Part shown: positions 28,267 to 35,875 of the stretch, piece after piece
Position numbering within the stretch: the first letter of the stretch is position 1
Layout of the letters: each line of letters starts with the position of its first letter
The notes under the pieces: model-generated
Seen by the model: only the letters and a program-made list of their open reading frames with translations
Told to the model about the DNA's origin: nothing
Databases searched by the model: none
Assembly: GCF_003984625.1 (NCBI RefSeq)
Contig: NZ_RWKH01000003.1
Coordinates: 186,001 to 250,000, forward strand
Reading direction: 5' to 3'
Length of the DNA: 64,000 nucleotides
Origin: Variovorax sp. DXTD-1
Lineage (GTDB): Bacteria; Pseudomonadota; Gammaproteobacteria; Burkholderiales; Burkholderiaceae_C
Made by a program: the position numbers and the translations under genes

Positions 28267-28993
28267 GCCGCTCTCCTGCGCCTGTTCCCGCAACCGCCTG
28301 GCCGAGCCGCTCGGTGAGTGCGGCCAGGAATGCCGTTTCGCGCTGCCGGATGAAGAAGTGGCCGCCGTCGAACCAGTCGAGCGTGAAGACACCGCCCGCC
28401 TCGGCCGACCATGCATGGACGGATGCCGCGTCGATGTCGTCCTCGCGCCCCGCAAAGACATGCACGGGCATGGGCAGGGGCGCTTCTTGCCGGTAGCGGA
28501 AGCTCTCGCACACGCGGTAGTCGGCGCCAAGCATGTCGAGCGTGATGCGCATGAGCTCCGGGCTTGCGAAGGCTTCTTCGGGCGTTCCGCCCTGCCTGCG
28601 CAACTCGGCTGTCAGCGATGCGTCGTCGGTCTTGCCGGCAAAGCGCGCGGGATCGCGCCGCGACGGCGCCGAGCTGCCGGAAGCCAGTAGCGCAAGCGGC
28701 AACGGGCGCGCCATCGACTGTAGCCGGCGAGTGATGCCGTAGGCCAGCAACGATCCCATGCTGTGGCCGAAGATGGCGAAGTCGCCGCGCAGCGCCTCGG
28801 CCTGTTCCGCGCAGACCTGCGCAACGAGTTCATCGAAGTTGCGGACCAGGCGCTCGGAGAGCCGGCCGCCGCGGCCGGGCAATTCCACCGGCACGATGCG
28901 GACCCAGCGCGGCAGCAGCCGCCGCCAGCGCAGGTACATCGTTGCGCTGGCGCCCGCACAGGGCAGGCACAGCAGCGAGACGCTCGCGTCCAT
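28232..28993 (-). CDS. Type II thioesterase (alpha/beta hydrolase)
   Basis: A 253-residue stand-alone thioesterase of the GrsT/TEII group. The nucleophile elbow is GHSMGS, the acidic residue lies in AGREDDIDA, and the catalytic His in DGGHFFIRQ. Such enzymes clear stalled or wrongly primed carrier domains in NRPS/PKS systems. It starts at 28993, six bases after the MbtH stop, and is followed by the transferase gene with overlap. A longer reading beginning at 29056 would overlap MbtH by more than 50 bases and add non-conserved residues, so it was not chosen. It is distinct from the TE domain fused to the last NRPS. Confidence 0.92.
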   Translation of the reverse strand: MDASVSLLCLPCAGASATMYLRWRRLLPRWVRIVPVELPGRGGRLSERLVRNFDELVAQVCAEQAEALRGDFAIFGHSMGSLLAYGITRRLQSMARPLPLALLASGSSAPSRRDPARFAGKTDDASLTAELRRQGGTPEEAFASPELMRITLDMLGADYRVCESFRYRQEAPLPMPVHVFAGREDDIDAASVHAWSAEAGGVFTLDWFDGGHFFIRQRETAFLAALTERLGQAVAGTGAGERHASHVASHVLA

Positions 28994-28998
28994 GCGCG

Positions 28999-29256
28999 TC
29001 AACCCGCGGCGGTGTGGGCTGCGGTTGCGCTCGTGGGGTTTTGCTGCGCCATCCATTCGCGCAGCGACCGGGGACGCATGTCGGTCCAGTTCTGCTCGAC
29101 GTGGGCAAGCACGGTCTTCTTGTCGCCCTTGACGCCTTCTACCGCTGTCCAGCCCTTCGGAACGGCCTTCCAGTGGGGCCAGATGGAATACTGGTCTTCG
29201 CGGTTGACCAGAACGATGAAGGTCTCGTCTTCGCGATCGAAGCAGCTCGTCGACAT
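28999..29256 (-). CDS. MbtH-like protein
   Basis: An 85-residue protein with every MbtH hallmark: NREDQYSIWP, then PKGW, then NWTDMRPRSL. MbtH-like proteins bind and activate adenylation domains and are a reliable marker of NRPS operons. AAGGAC lies a few bases before the ATG. It is the first biosynthetic gene of the run, 101 bases after the FecR-like gene, so a promoter between 29257 and 29357 is possible, but I could not assign one with confidence. Confidence 0.96.
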   Translation of the reverse strand: MSTSCFDREDETFIVLVNREDQYSIWPHWKAVPKGWTAVEGVKGDKKTVLAHVEQNWTDMRPRSLREWMAQQNPTSATAAHTAAG

Positions 29257-29357
29257 GGGTGCGTCCTTATGCGGTTGAACAGTGTGAAAGGCGAGTCGAC
29301 GGCGGGTGGGCCATCTCGTCGCTCCTGATCAACAAGACGTTTCAGGACGCGATCTGT

Positions 29358-29564
29358 TCACTCCTCCGTGGCGGCGGGCGGCACCAGTCCGGCCAGCAGC
29401 CACAGCCGGGCCGCCTTGTCGTAGGCCTTGCGGTGCAACGGGTCGGCCAGCAGCCACGCGGTCATCTCGGCCTGCGCGGAGGTGTCGAAGCTTTCGCGGT
29501 CGTACTCGCGCTGCACCCACTGCCATGCGGTGCTCCAGATGGGGTCGTCCTGTTCTTGTGTCAT
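29358..29564 (-). CDS. Stand-alone FecR N-terminal (DUF4880-like) domain
   Basis: A 68-residue protein matching only the cytoplasmic N-terminal domain of FecR regulators: a Trp-Val-Gln-Arg helix, then MTAWLLADPLHRKAYDKAARLW, corresponding to the usual W-x-x-x-D-P-x-H-R-x-A-Y pattern. There is no transmembrane helix and no periplasmic signalling domain. In full FecR proteins this domain contacts the FecI sigma factor, so here it may be a soluble modulator of the sigma factor encoded just upstream (96-base gap). The stop is clean and I see no remnant of the missing FecR domains downstream, so this looks like a natural short form. Confidence 0.78.
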   Translation of the reverse strand: MTQEQDDPIWSTAWQWVQREYDRESFDTSAQAEMTAWLLADPLHRKAYDKAARLWLLAGLVPPAATEE

Positions 29565-29660
29565 GCGTGAAGGGTGTGGTGCATCACGCGACGGTACATC
29601 GGCACGCCGCGCGGGATTTAAAGCTTTTACCCTACACCAATCGCGCGGGCGTGCGAAGGC

Positions 29661-30185
29661 TCAGTCGTCGTCGAGCAGGCGGCCGCATTCCTTGATGGCC
29701 TGCGCCGCCTCGGCGATCAGGCCGTTCACCAGTCCGAGCGCGCATCCCAGGCGCAATGCGATCTCGCGCTGCGTGAGGCCTTCGAGCCGGTAGAGCTCGA
29801 ACACGAGGCGCGTTCGCGCAGGCAGCGCCGCCAGCACCTTGTCGATGGCGTGGAGCGCCTGCCGCTCGCGCATCAGGCGGTCGGGCGAAGGCGGGCCCGC
29901 CACGTCGAGCGCTTCGACATCGACGTCGAAGGCGCGGTAGTTGGCTTCGACGGTATGCCGCCGGCAGCAGTCGAGCGCCACATTGCGCACCACCTGGCAG
30001 CAATAGCCGATCGGCCGGTCGGCCTTGCGCACGCAGCGGCCGTCGGTGATCTTCAGGTAGGCGTCCTGCAGCACGTCGTCGGCGAGTTCCGCGGTCCGCA
30101 CGATCCGCCGTGCCACGCGCAAGAGCTGCGGACGGTTCGCGATGAAGACTTCGGCGAGCGTGGGCTCGGAAAGAGGCAACGCCAT
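29661..30185 (-). CDS. ECF sigma factor, FecI/iron-starvation type
   Basis: About 174 residues. Region 2 includes LADDVLQDAYLKI and the promoter-melting segment PIGYCCQVVRNVALDCCRR; region 4 is the LEGLTQREIALRLG helix-turn-helix. This fits iron-regulated ECF sigma factors that drive siderophore operons. The start chosen is ATG 30185, preceded by GAGAGAG at about nine bases; ATGs at 30203 and 30206 or a GTG at 30257 would add 6-24 residues. It is the first gene of the operon, with a Fur-box-like site about 115 bases upstream. Confidence 0.92.
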   Translation of the reverse strand: MALPLSEPTLAEVFIANRPQLLRVARRIVRTAELADDVLQDAYLKITDGRCVRKADRPIGYCCQVVRNVALDCCRRHTVEANYRAFDVDVEALDVAGPPSPDRLMRERQALHAIDKVLAALPARTRLVFELYRLEGLTQREIALRLGCALGLVNGLIAEAAQAIKECGRLLDDD

Positions 30186-30513
30186 GTCGATGGGCTCTCT
30201 CATCATGCGGGGCGCAGCGCAAACCGCGCGAAAGAACGTCGACGAGGTTGAAGACACATGAACATGAGGGAGGTACTCCTGAAGTGCTCAATACAAATGA
30301 GAATTATTACTACTTGTGGATACAAAAAAGCCCCATTTCCCGATCCCTTCATGCTCCATACCCAGTAGACGTTCGAGCGCACCAAAGCGAGACAGCCAGG
30401 CGCCGGATTTAGCGCAACCAAACGTTCGGCGATGGTGGGCCGCCTGCATGACAAGCAGATGATCGCGCGCGGCCGGCAACTAGAATTCCGGCCCTTTCCC
30501 CGATCCCTGCCTC
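30186..30513. promoter_or_regulatory. Divergent regulatory region of sigma and ParB-like genes
   Basis: This is 328 bases without a convincing gene between the minus-strand sigma gene and a plus-strand gene. The segment 30287-30335 is unusually AT-rich for the window and contains the Fur-box-like element. I see no clear sigma-70 pair with proper spacing on either strand. Confidence 0.6.
30300..30314. promoter_or_regulatory. Fur-box-like operator
   Basis: The 15 bases AGAGAATTATTACTA match the 7-1-7 Fur consensus (TGATAATNATTATCA) at 10 of 14 defined positions. It lies about 115 bases upstream of the sigma start, in the only AT-rich patch of the intergenic region. Iron-replete Fur would repress the sigma factor and so the whole siderophore operon. 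Confidence 0.7.
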
Positions 30514-31356
30514 ATGAACATCGTCGTCAACGAAGAACTCAAAGCCTATATAGATCCATTGACTCCGGAGGAGCACGAGGCGCTGGAGCGCAGCATCCTT
30601 GCCGAGGGCTGCCGCGATGCGCTGGTGCTGTGGGGCGACGTGCTGGTGGACGGCCACAACCGCTACGGCATTTGCCAGAAGCACGGCCTGCCCTTTCAAA
30701 CGGTGCAGAACACGCGCTTCAAGACGATCGAGGACGTGCACCTCTGGATGATCGACCAGCACCTGGGCCGGCGCAGCATTTCAGACTTTCTTCGCGGCGT
30801 GCTGGCACTGCGAAAGAAAGACATCGTCGACGAACGCCGGGCGCGCGCAATGGTCGACACGGCGCCGCCTGACGACGGCGCACCGTTCGATGCAGACCCG
30901 CCCGCCGGGTCGCCCGACGGCAATGCGCCCGTCCTGCCCCCGCCCGCACCGCTGAGCAGCCGCGAAGCCATTGCGCGCGCCGCGCGGCTCAGCAGCAACC
31001 AGGTGGTGATGATCGAGAAGATCCAGAAGCAGGCCGCGCCTGAACTGGTGGCGGCCGTGAAGTCGGGCGTGATTTCGATCAACACCGCGGCAGCGGTGGC
31101 CAGCCTGCCCGCCGAAGAGCAGGTTTCGGCCGCGAACGCAGGCAAGGACGAACTCAAGCAGGCCGCCAAGCGGGTTCGCGAGGCCAAGCGCAAGCCCCGC
31201 GAAGAAGCGGCCGAGGCTGCTGAATCGAATACGGCCGAGCAGCCGGCAAAGGCCGACGCGCTTCAGCTGCTGGAGCAGCGCGTGGCAGAACTCACGGCCG
31301 AGAACCAGGCCTTGCGCAAGCAGGTCGCCGAGCTGCAGGCGCAGCGGGCGAACTGA
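30514..31356 (+). CDS. ParB/sulfiredoxin-fold protein with C-terminal coiled coil
   Basis: A 280-residue protein. The N-terminal 90 residues resemble the ParB/Srx-like domain: DPLTPEEHEALERSI, then LVDGHNRYGICQKHGL, the DGHNR motif of ParB-type nucleotide-binding domains. A Pro/Ala-rich linker (about 118-150) is followed by a helical region around REAIARAARLSSNQVVMIEKI that could be a DNA-binding domain, a charged segment, and a heptad-like coiled coil at the end (LEQRVAELTAENQALRKQVAELQAQ). Proteins like this are often called plasmid replication/partition related, but no ParA or parS is visible here. The function is unknown. It is not obviously part of the siderophore locus. Confidence 0.8.
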   Translation: MNIVVNEELKAYIDPLTPEEHEALERSILAEGCRDALVLWGDVLVDGHNRYGICQKHGLPFQTVQNTRFKTIEDVHLWMIDQHLGRRSISDFLRGVLALRKKDIVDERRARAMVDTAPPDDGAPFDADPPAGSPDGNAPVLPPPAPLSSREAIARAARLSSNQVVMIEKIQKQAAPELVAAVKSGVISINTAAAVASLPAEEQVSAANAGKDELKQAAKRVREAKRKPREEAAEAAESNTAEQPAKADALQLLEQRVAELTAENQALRKQVAELQAQRAN

Positions 31357-31380
31357 TCAGGGCGTGGCCCACGCGCGGGC

Positions 31381-31965
31381 CTACAGCCGGATCTCGCTGA
31401 TCTTCGCGCCCGACACGGACACGCCGGCCTCGAGCCCCACGTTGGTCAGCACGAAGCCGACCACGGGCTGGCGCAGCGTGTTGGTGTCGATGCTGCCGTT
31501 GGCACCGAAGGTTGCCGCGGCCACGGTGGCGTCGGCACCGGCCGTCCATCCCTTGCTGTTGCGGAACTTGTCGAGCGCGGCCTGCGTGGTGAACACATAG
31601 ATCACCGCCTTCGACTGCGCACCGGCCTGGAAGCCGATCGAACCCGCGGTGGTGCTGTAGTAGGCCTGCGTGCGCCCGTTCACGCGTAGCGCGCCGCGCC
31701 CATACTCGGCGCCCACGCCCATGCTGGCGCCGACCACGGCGGGAAACACCAGCACGCCGCTTGACGAGGCGACCAGTTCGCGCGAGCCCCTGGCGGAGCC
31801 GTACAGCTTGGACAATGCCGCGTCGACCTGCGCGTCGATCGAAGCGCGCGACGATGCGCTGCTCGCCTGATCCTGGGGCCTGGTGGTCGTGCAGCCCACG
31901 GCCGCCATGCCGCCGATGGCAACCGCGCATGCGAGCGCAAGGCTTCGCAGTTGAATGGATCGCAT
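31381..31965 (-). CDS. YSC84/SYLF-domain lipoprotein
   Basis: A 194-residue protein. The N-terminus is a lipoprotein signal peptide with the lipobox AAVGC, so it is expected to be lipid-anchored on the periplasmic side. The body matches the bacterial YSC84-related (SYLF) family: GVLVFPAVVGASMGVGAEYGRG, then YYSTTAGSIGFQAGAQSKAVIYVF and a final GAKISEIRL. The family is common in Proteobacteria; eukaryotic SYLF domains bind lipids and actin, but the bacterial role is not settled. AAAGGAGA sits five bases before the ATG. It converges with the ParB-like gene, 24 bases away, and appears monocistronic. Confidence 0.88.
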   Translation of the reverse strand: MRSIQLRSLALACAVAIGGMAAVGCTTTRPQDQASSASSRASIDAQVDAALSKLYGSARGSRELVASSSGVLVFPAVVGASMGVGAEYGRGALRVNGRTQAYYSTTAGSIGFQAGAQSKAVIYVFTTQAALDKFRNSKGWTAGADATVAAATFGANGSIDTNTLRQPVVGFVLTNVGLEAGVSVSGAKISEIRL

Positions 31966-32128
31966 GGTGCTCTCCTTTGTAGATAGCTTCAGAAAAGCCG
32001 GCGTGCTTCATGCCCGCCGGCGGTGTGTTCGACCATGGTAGTTCTACAAAATTCCGCCAGAACCCATTTGCGGAAACGGCCTACGCAGAGTCGGGCCGTC
32101 CAGGAAGCAAGGCTTGGCGGATTGCGGT

Positions 32129-33082
32129 TCAGCGCCTCTGAGCCGGCGGTTTGCCGAGCGATTCCTCGAAAAACCGAAGCAGCGCCTGGACACGCGCCGT
32201 ACGGCCCTGCCGCGTGGGCACCAGCGCAGTCACGGGCGCACTGTCGAGCGCCCAGTCGGACAGCACCCGAACCAACGTTCCGTGGGCAACCGACTCTGCC
32301 GCATCCCATTCGGAGCGCACCACCAGGCCAAGGCCCTGCTCGGCCCACTGGCGCGCCACGGTGCCGTCGTTGGACGTATAGGTGGGCACGATGCGCACCG
32401 TTTCGCGCGGCTTCCGCCGCGGCGCAGCATCGTCCGCCTTTGCCCTGCGCGCTTCCTTGGTTGCGGGCCGGTGGAAATGCCACAGCGTCACGTCTTCCTC
32501 GTTCTCGCGGATGCTGATGCAGCAATGCTTGAGCAGGTCGCGCGGCTCGCTCGGCGTGCCGTGCGTGCGCAGATAGCCTGGGCTCGCGCACAGCCAGCGC
32601 TCATTGAAGGCGAGCGTGCGCGCAACCCACGACGAATCGCGCACCATGCCGATGTGAATCACCACGTCCGAATCGTGCCTGTCAGGCCAAGGTGTTTCCC
32701 TCAGGTCGAGCTGCAGCCCCAGCGAGGGATGCAGCCGCGCAAAGCGCGCGAGCATCGGCGCGATGCGTTGCCTTCTATAACCGAAGGGCGCCGCAATGCG
32801 CAGCGTGCCGGTCAAGCGGCGGTCGTTGCGCTGAAACGATTGCGGCAACGCCTCGAGCCCCGCCAGCAACGCCGCCGCCTCGCGGGCAAAGCGCTCGCCC
32901 TCGGCCGTCAGGCTCAAGCGCCTTGCGGTGCGCACCGCCAGCGAAACATCGAGCGTGGCTTCCAGCTTGCGCAAACGCATCGACAGCGCGGGCGGCGTGA
33001 CGTTCAACGCACGCGCGGCGGCGCTCAGCGAAGGCGCCTGCGCGAGCGCCGCGGCAAGTTGCAGGTCTTCGATGCGGAGCAT
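32129..33082 (-). CDS. LysR-family transcriptional regulator
   Basis: A 317-residue protein with an N-terminal winged helix (PSLSAAARALNVTPPALSMRLRKLEATLDV) and a LysR effector-binding domain. It is transcribed divergently from the DSD1-family enzyme gene with 53 bases between the starts, the usual layout of a LysR regulator and its target. The effector may be a D-hydroxyamino acid, inferred from the target enzyme only. Confidence 0.93.
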   Translation of the reverse strand: MLRIEDLQLAAALAQAPSLSAAARALNVTPPALSMRLRKLEATLDVSLAVRTARRLSLTAEGERFAREAAALLAGLEALPQSFQRNDRRLTGTLRIAAPFGYRRQRIAPMLARFARLHPSLGLQLDLRETPWPDRHDSDVVIHIGMVRDSSWVARTLAFNERWLCASPGYLRTHGTPSEPRDLLKHCCISIRENEEDVTLWHFHRPATKEARRAKADDAAPRRKPRETVRIVPTYTSNDGTVARQWAEQGLGLVVRSEWDAAESVAHGTLVRVLSDWALDSAPVTALVPTRQGRTARVQALLRFFEESLGKPPAQRR

Positions 33083-33135
33083 TCAACTGAGCTTAACGAT
33101 TGTTGTATTTTCATTAAACCACGCAGGCCCCTCGG
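33083..33135. promoter_or_regulatory. Divergent LysR / DSD1 promoter region
   Basis: A short AT-rich intergenic segment (TTAACGATTGTTGTATTTTC at about 33094-33113) separates the two divergent starts. It is the likely LysR operator and holds both promoters. No symmetric T-N11-A element stands out clearly. Confidence 0.45.
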
Positions 33136-34296
33136 ATGAATACAGTCAGGCCCATGAACACACCTTCGCATCTGGCCACGCTCGACACGCCGGCCGCCCT
33201 CATCGACCTCGCGCGCATGCGGCACAACATCGACCGCATGCAGGCGCGCATGAACGCGCTGTCCACGCGGTTTCGCCCGCATGTGAAGACCACCAAGTGC
33301 ACGCCGGTCGTGCGCGCCCAGCTGGCCGCGGGTGCGCAGGGCATCACCGTTTCCACGCTCAAGGAGGCGGAACAGTTCTTCGCCGACGGCATCACGGACA
33401 TCCTCTATGCAGTCGGCATGGCGCAGCACCGGCTGCCGCAGGCGCTCGCGCTGCGCCGCAAGGGATGCGACCTGAAGATCATCACGGACAGCCCGGCCTC
33501 GGCTGCAGCAATCGCCGAGTTCGGCCGTGTGCATGGCGAGGTGTTCGAGGTGTGGATCGAGATCGACACCGACGGCCACCGCTCCGGCATCAGGCCCGAC
33601 GAAGCAGCACTGCTCGACGCGGGGAGCGCCTTGCACGCGGGCGGCATGCGGCTCGGCGGCGTGCTCACGCATGCGGGGTCCAGCTACGAACTCGACACGC
33701 CCGAAGCATTGGCGGCCATGGCCGAGCAGGAGCGCGCGGGCTGCGTGCACGCGGCCGAGCGCCTGCGCGCCGCGGGCCTGCCCTGCCCGGTGGTCAGCGT
33801 CGGCTCCACGCCCACCGCGTTGCATGCGCAACAACTCGACGGCGTGACTGAAGTGCGTGCCGGCGTGTATGTGTTCTTCGACCTGGTGATGAAGAACATC
33901 GGCGTCTGCACCGCCTCGGACATTGCGCTCAGCGTGCTCACGACGGTGATCGGCCACCAGCCGGACAAGGGCTGGGCGATCGTCGACGCGGGCTGGATGG
34001 CGATGAGCCGCGACCGCGGCACGCAGAAGCAGAAGCGCGACTACGGCTACGGCCAGGTCTGCGGCGTCGATGGCGAGCCGATCGACGGCTATGTGCTGAG
34101 CGGCGCCAACCAGGAGCACGGCATCCTCTCGCGCGAAGGCACGCCCGACACCGGCATTGCGGCTCGCTTTCCCATCGGCACGCAGTTGCGCATACTGCCC
34201 AACCACGCCTGTGCCACGGGCGCGCAGTTTCCGCAGTACCACGCGCTGGCGCAAGACGGAACACTCGCAACCTGGAGCCGGCTCCACGGCTGGTAA
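33136..34296 (+). CDS. DSD1-family PLP enzyme (D-serine dehydratase / D-threonine aldolase-like)
   Basis: A 386-residue fold-type III (alanine-racemase-like) protein. RPHVKTTKC near residue 50 holds the PLP lysine in the family's RPHxKT context. The C-terminal PNHACATG supplies the His and Cys that bind the active-site metal in D-serine dehydratase and D-threonine aldolase. The sequence alone does not choose between dehydration and aldol cleavage. The gene directly downstream encodes a RidA protein, which removes the enamine/imine products of PLP dehydratases; this favours dehydratase activity. An ATG at 33154 is an alternative start giving 380 residues; neither start has a strong ribosome-binding site. 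Confidence 0.86.
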   Translation: MNTVRPMNTPSHLATLDTPAALIDLARMRHNIDRMQARMNALSTRFRPHVKTTKCTPVVRAQLAAGAQGITVSTLKEAEQFFADGITDILYAVGMAQHRLPQALALRRKGCDLKIITDSPASAAAIAEFGRVHGEVFEVWIEIDTDGHRSGIRPDEAALLDAGSALHAGGMRLGGVLTHAGSSYELDTPEALAAMAEQERAGCVHAAERLRAAGLPCPVVSVGSTPTALHAQQLDGVTEVRAGVYVFFDLVMKNIGVCTASDIALSVLTTVIGHQPDKGWAIVDAGWMAMSRDRGTQKQKRDYGYGQVCGVDGEPIDGYVLSGANQEHGILSREGTPDTGIAARFPIGTQLRILPNHACATGAQFPQYHALAQDGTLATWSRLHGW

Positions 34297-34306
34297 GAAA
34301 GACCGC

Positions 34307-34693
34307 ATGACAAGCACCGTTCAACACATCGCGCCCGAAAGCCTGGCCGCACCGGGCGGGCACTACAGCCACGCCACCGTGGCCAACGGCTTCGTCTTCG
34401 TCTCCGGCCAACTGCCCATTGCGCCCAGCGGCATCAAGCTGGCCGAGGCCTCGTTCGAAGAACAGACGCGCCAGGTGCTCGAGAACGTCAAGGCCGCATT
34501 GGTTGCGGCGGGGAGCGGCATCGACCGCCTGGTGCAGGTTCGCGTCTACCTTGACGCCATCGAGAACTGGCCCGCGTTCAACATCCTGTACGCGGAATGG
34601 GCCGGCAATGCGCGGCCGGCCCGCGCCATCGTGCCGACGGGGCCACTGCACTTCGGGTTCAAGGTCGAGATGGAGGCGGTCGCGCTGGCGTAG
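34307..34693 (+). CDS. RidA family enamine/imine deaminase
   Basis: A 128-residue protein of the RidA/YjgF/YER057c family: HYSHATVANGFVFVSGQLPI at the start, QTRQVLENVKAALVAAGSG in the middle, and RAIVP with a late Glu (KVEMEAVA). The RAIVP arginine corresponds to the substrate-carboxylate ligand of active RidA proteins. Such enzymes hydrolyse reactive 2-aminoacrylate-type intermediates released by PLP enzymes. It starts ten bases after the DSD1 gene, so the two are probably cotranscribed. A reading beginning at 34157 runs out of frame through the upstream gene and is rejected. Confidence 0.92.
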   Translation: MTSTVQHIAPESLAAPGGHYSHATVANGFVFVSGQLPIAPSGIKLAEASFEEQTRQVLENVKAALVAAGSGIDRLVQVRVYLDAIENWPAFNILYAEWAGNARPARAIVPTGPLHFGFKVEMEAVALA

Positions 34694-34814
34694 TGCAGGC
34701 AGGCAAACACCCGACGCACTGCCATTCTTGCCAATGGCATACTGGCGCGCGGCCACCCTGGCCGCGGCGATGGAAGAGCCAAGGTCCACCCGAAGTACCG
34801 CCAAGGGAAGCGCC

Positions 34815-35870
34815 ATGAAACACTCGCGAGATGCCGTGCCTGCGCCATCCGGTCAAAGGCGCGGCTTATGGAAAGAGGCTCTTCTCTTCGTCGGCTGCAT
34901 GTTGGCCACCGCTCTTCCTTCGGCGGCGCAAGAATGCGGAACGGCGCGCAAGGCCAACCTTCCTCGCCTGGATCGCAGCCATGTGCGCGACGAGTTCCGC
35001 ATCTTCTACGCGCTGCACGGCGAGCATGCGTTGCCCGACGCCCGCGACGCCAACCGCAACGGCGTGCCCGACAAGGTCGAGGACGTGGCCACGCAGCTCG
35101 TGGCGGGGCGGCGCATCTTCTCCGAGGTGATGGGGCTCACGCATCCGATGCGCCAGGCCCGCAATGCGCACACCGCGTCGATCGACGTCTTCCTGTTCAA
35201 GATGGAAAAAGGCAACGGCCGCTCCTACGACGAAGCGACGAACTACCGGCTGGGAACCGACGGCTCCAAAGGGCACTGCGCACTGCGCATCGACCTGCTG
35301 AACAGCCATTCGAACCAGAACGTGACGCCGGTGCACGAGCTCTTCCATCAGTACCAGTACGGCTACACGATGTTCAAGGCGCGCTGGTTCCTGGAGGGCA
35401 CCGCGCGCTGGGCCGAGTACGCGTTGCGCCCGGGCGTGGCGCCCGAGCGGCCGCTGCCCGGTACCTTGCAGGCCCTCCAGGCGCAGGTGTTTGCCGAAAC
35501 CTACGAAGCCAGCGCCATGTGGAACCGCCTTGCCGCGCTGCTGGACCCCGACGGCCGCCTGAAGCTCCCGGCCGACCTGGCGCGGAGCACCTATGTCGAC
35601 GGCAGCCCGGTCATCCATGACGACCTGCTGCGCGGCGCTGCCTTCATGAAGGCGCTGTTCGAGGCACTCGGTCCGCTGGACCGGCAGGTTTCGGCGCGCA
35701 ACGGCTGGCCCGTCTTCGGCTGGAAGGAAGAAGACCAGCGCTCCCCGGCGCATGACGCTGAGATCTTCCGGCAGGTGCTGCAGGTGGTGCGTGCGCAGGC
35801 CAGGCGCTCGGGCACCGCCGCCACCGCGGAGATGGGCGCCTTCCTGGCGCTGCAGTCGGCATTGCATTGA
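34815..35870 (+). CDS. Secreted zinc-metallopeptidase-like protein
   Basis: A 351-residue protein with a signal peptide (hydrophobic LLFVGCMLATALPSAAQ). Shortly after it, DANRNGVPDKVED resembles a calcium-binding D-x-N-x-N-G-x-x-D loop. The core has HELFHQYQYGY followed, after about 10 residues, by FLEGTARWAEY: an HExxH motif with a downstream Glu, the layout of a gluzincin-type zinc site. I do not recognise a named family. AAGGGAAG stands four bases before the chosen ATG; a longer in-frame reading upstream would overlap ridA. The next gene starts five bases after its stop, suggesting one operon and perhaps a shared pathway. Confidence 0.8.
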   Translation: MKHSRDAVPAPSGQRRGLWKEALLFVGCMLATALPSAAQECGTARKANLPRLDRSHVRDEFRIFYALHGEHALPDARDANRNGVPDKVEDVATQLVAGRRIFSEVMGLTHPMRQARNAHTASIDVFLFKMEKGNGRSYDEATNYRLGTDGSKGHCALRIDLLNSHSNQNVTPVHELFHQYQYGYTMFKARWFLEGTARWAEYALRPGVAPERPLPGTLQALQAQVFAETYEASAMWNRLAALLDPDGRLKLPADLARSTYVDGSPVIHDDLLRGAAFMKALFEALGPLDRQVSARNGWPVFGWKEEDQRSPAHDAEIFRQVLQVVRAQARRSGTAATAEMGAFLALQSALH

Positions 35871-35875
35871 CCGGC

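Noticed and set aside
29590..29650. PvdS-type iron-starvation box (TAAAT-N16-CGT) upstream of the FecR-like gene
   Set aside because: A TAAAT is present on the minus strand, but the following CGT candidates lie at the wrong distances, so it does not fit the element.
30454..30872. Alternative frames around the start of the ParB-like gene
   Set aside because: They lack motifs, whereas the chosen frame has the ParB-type DGHNRY segment and a continuous coiled coil.
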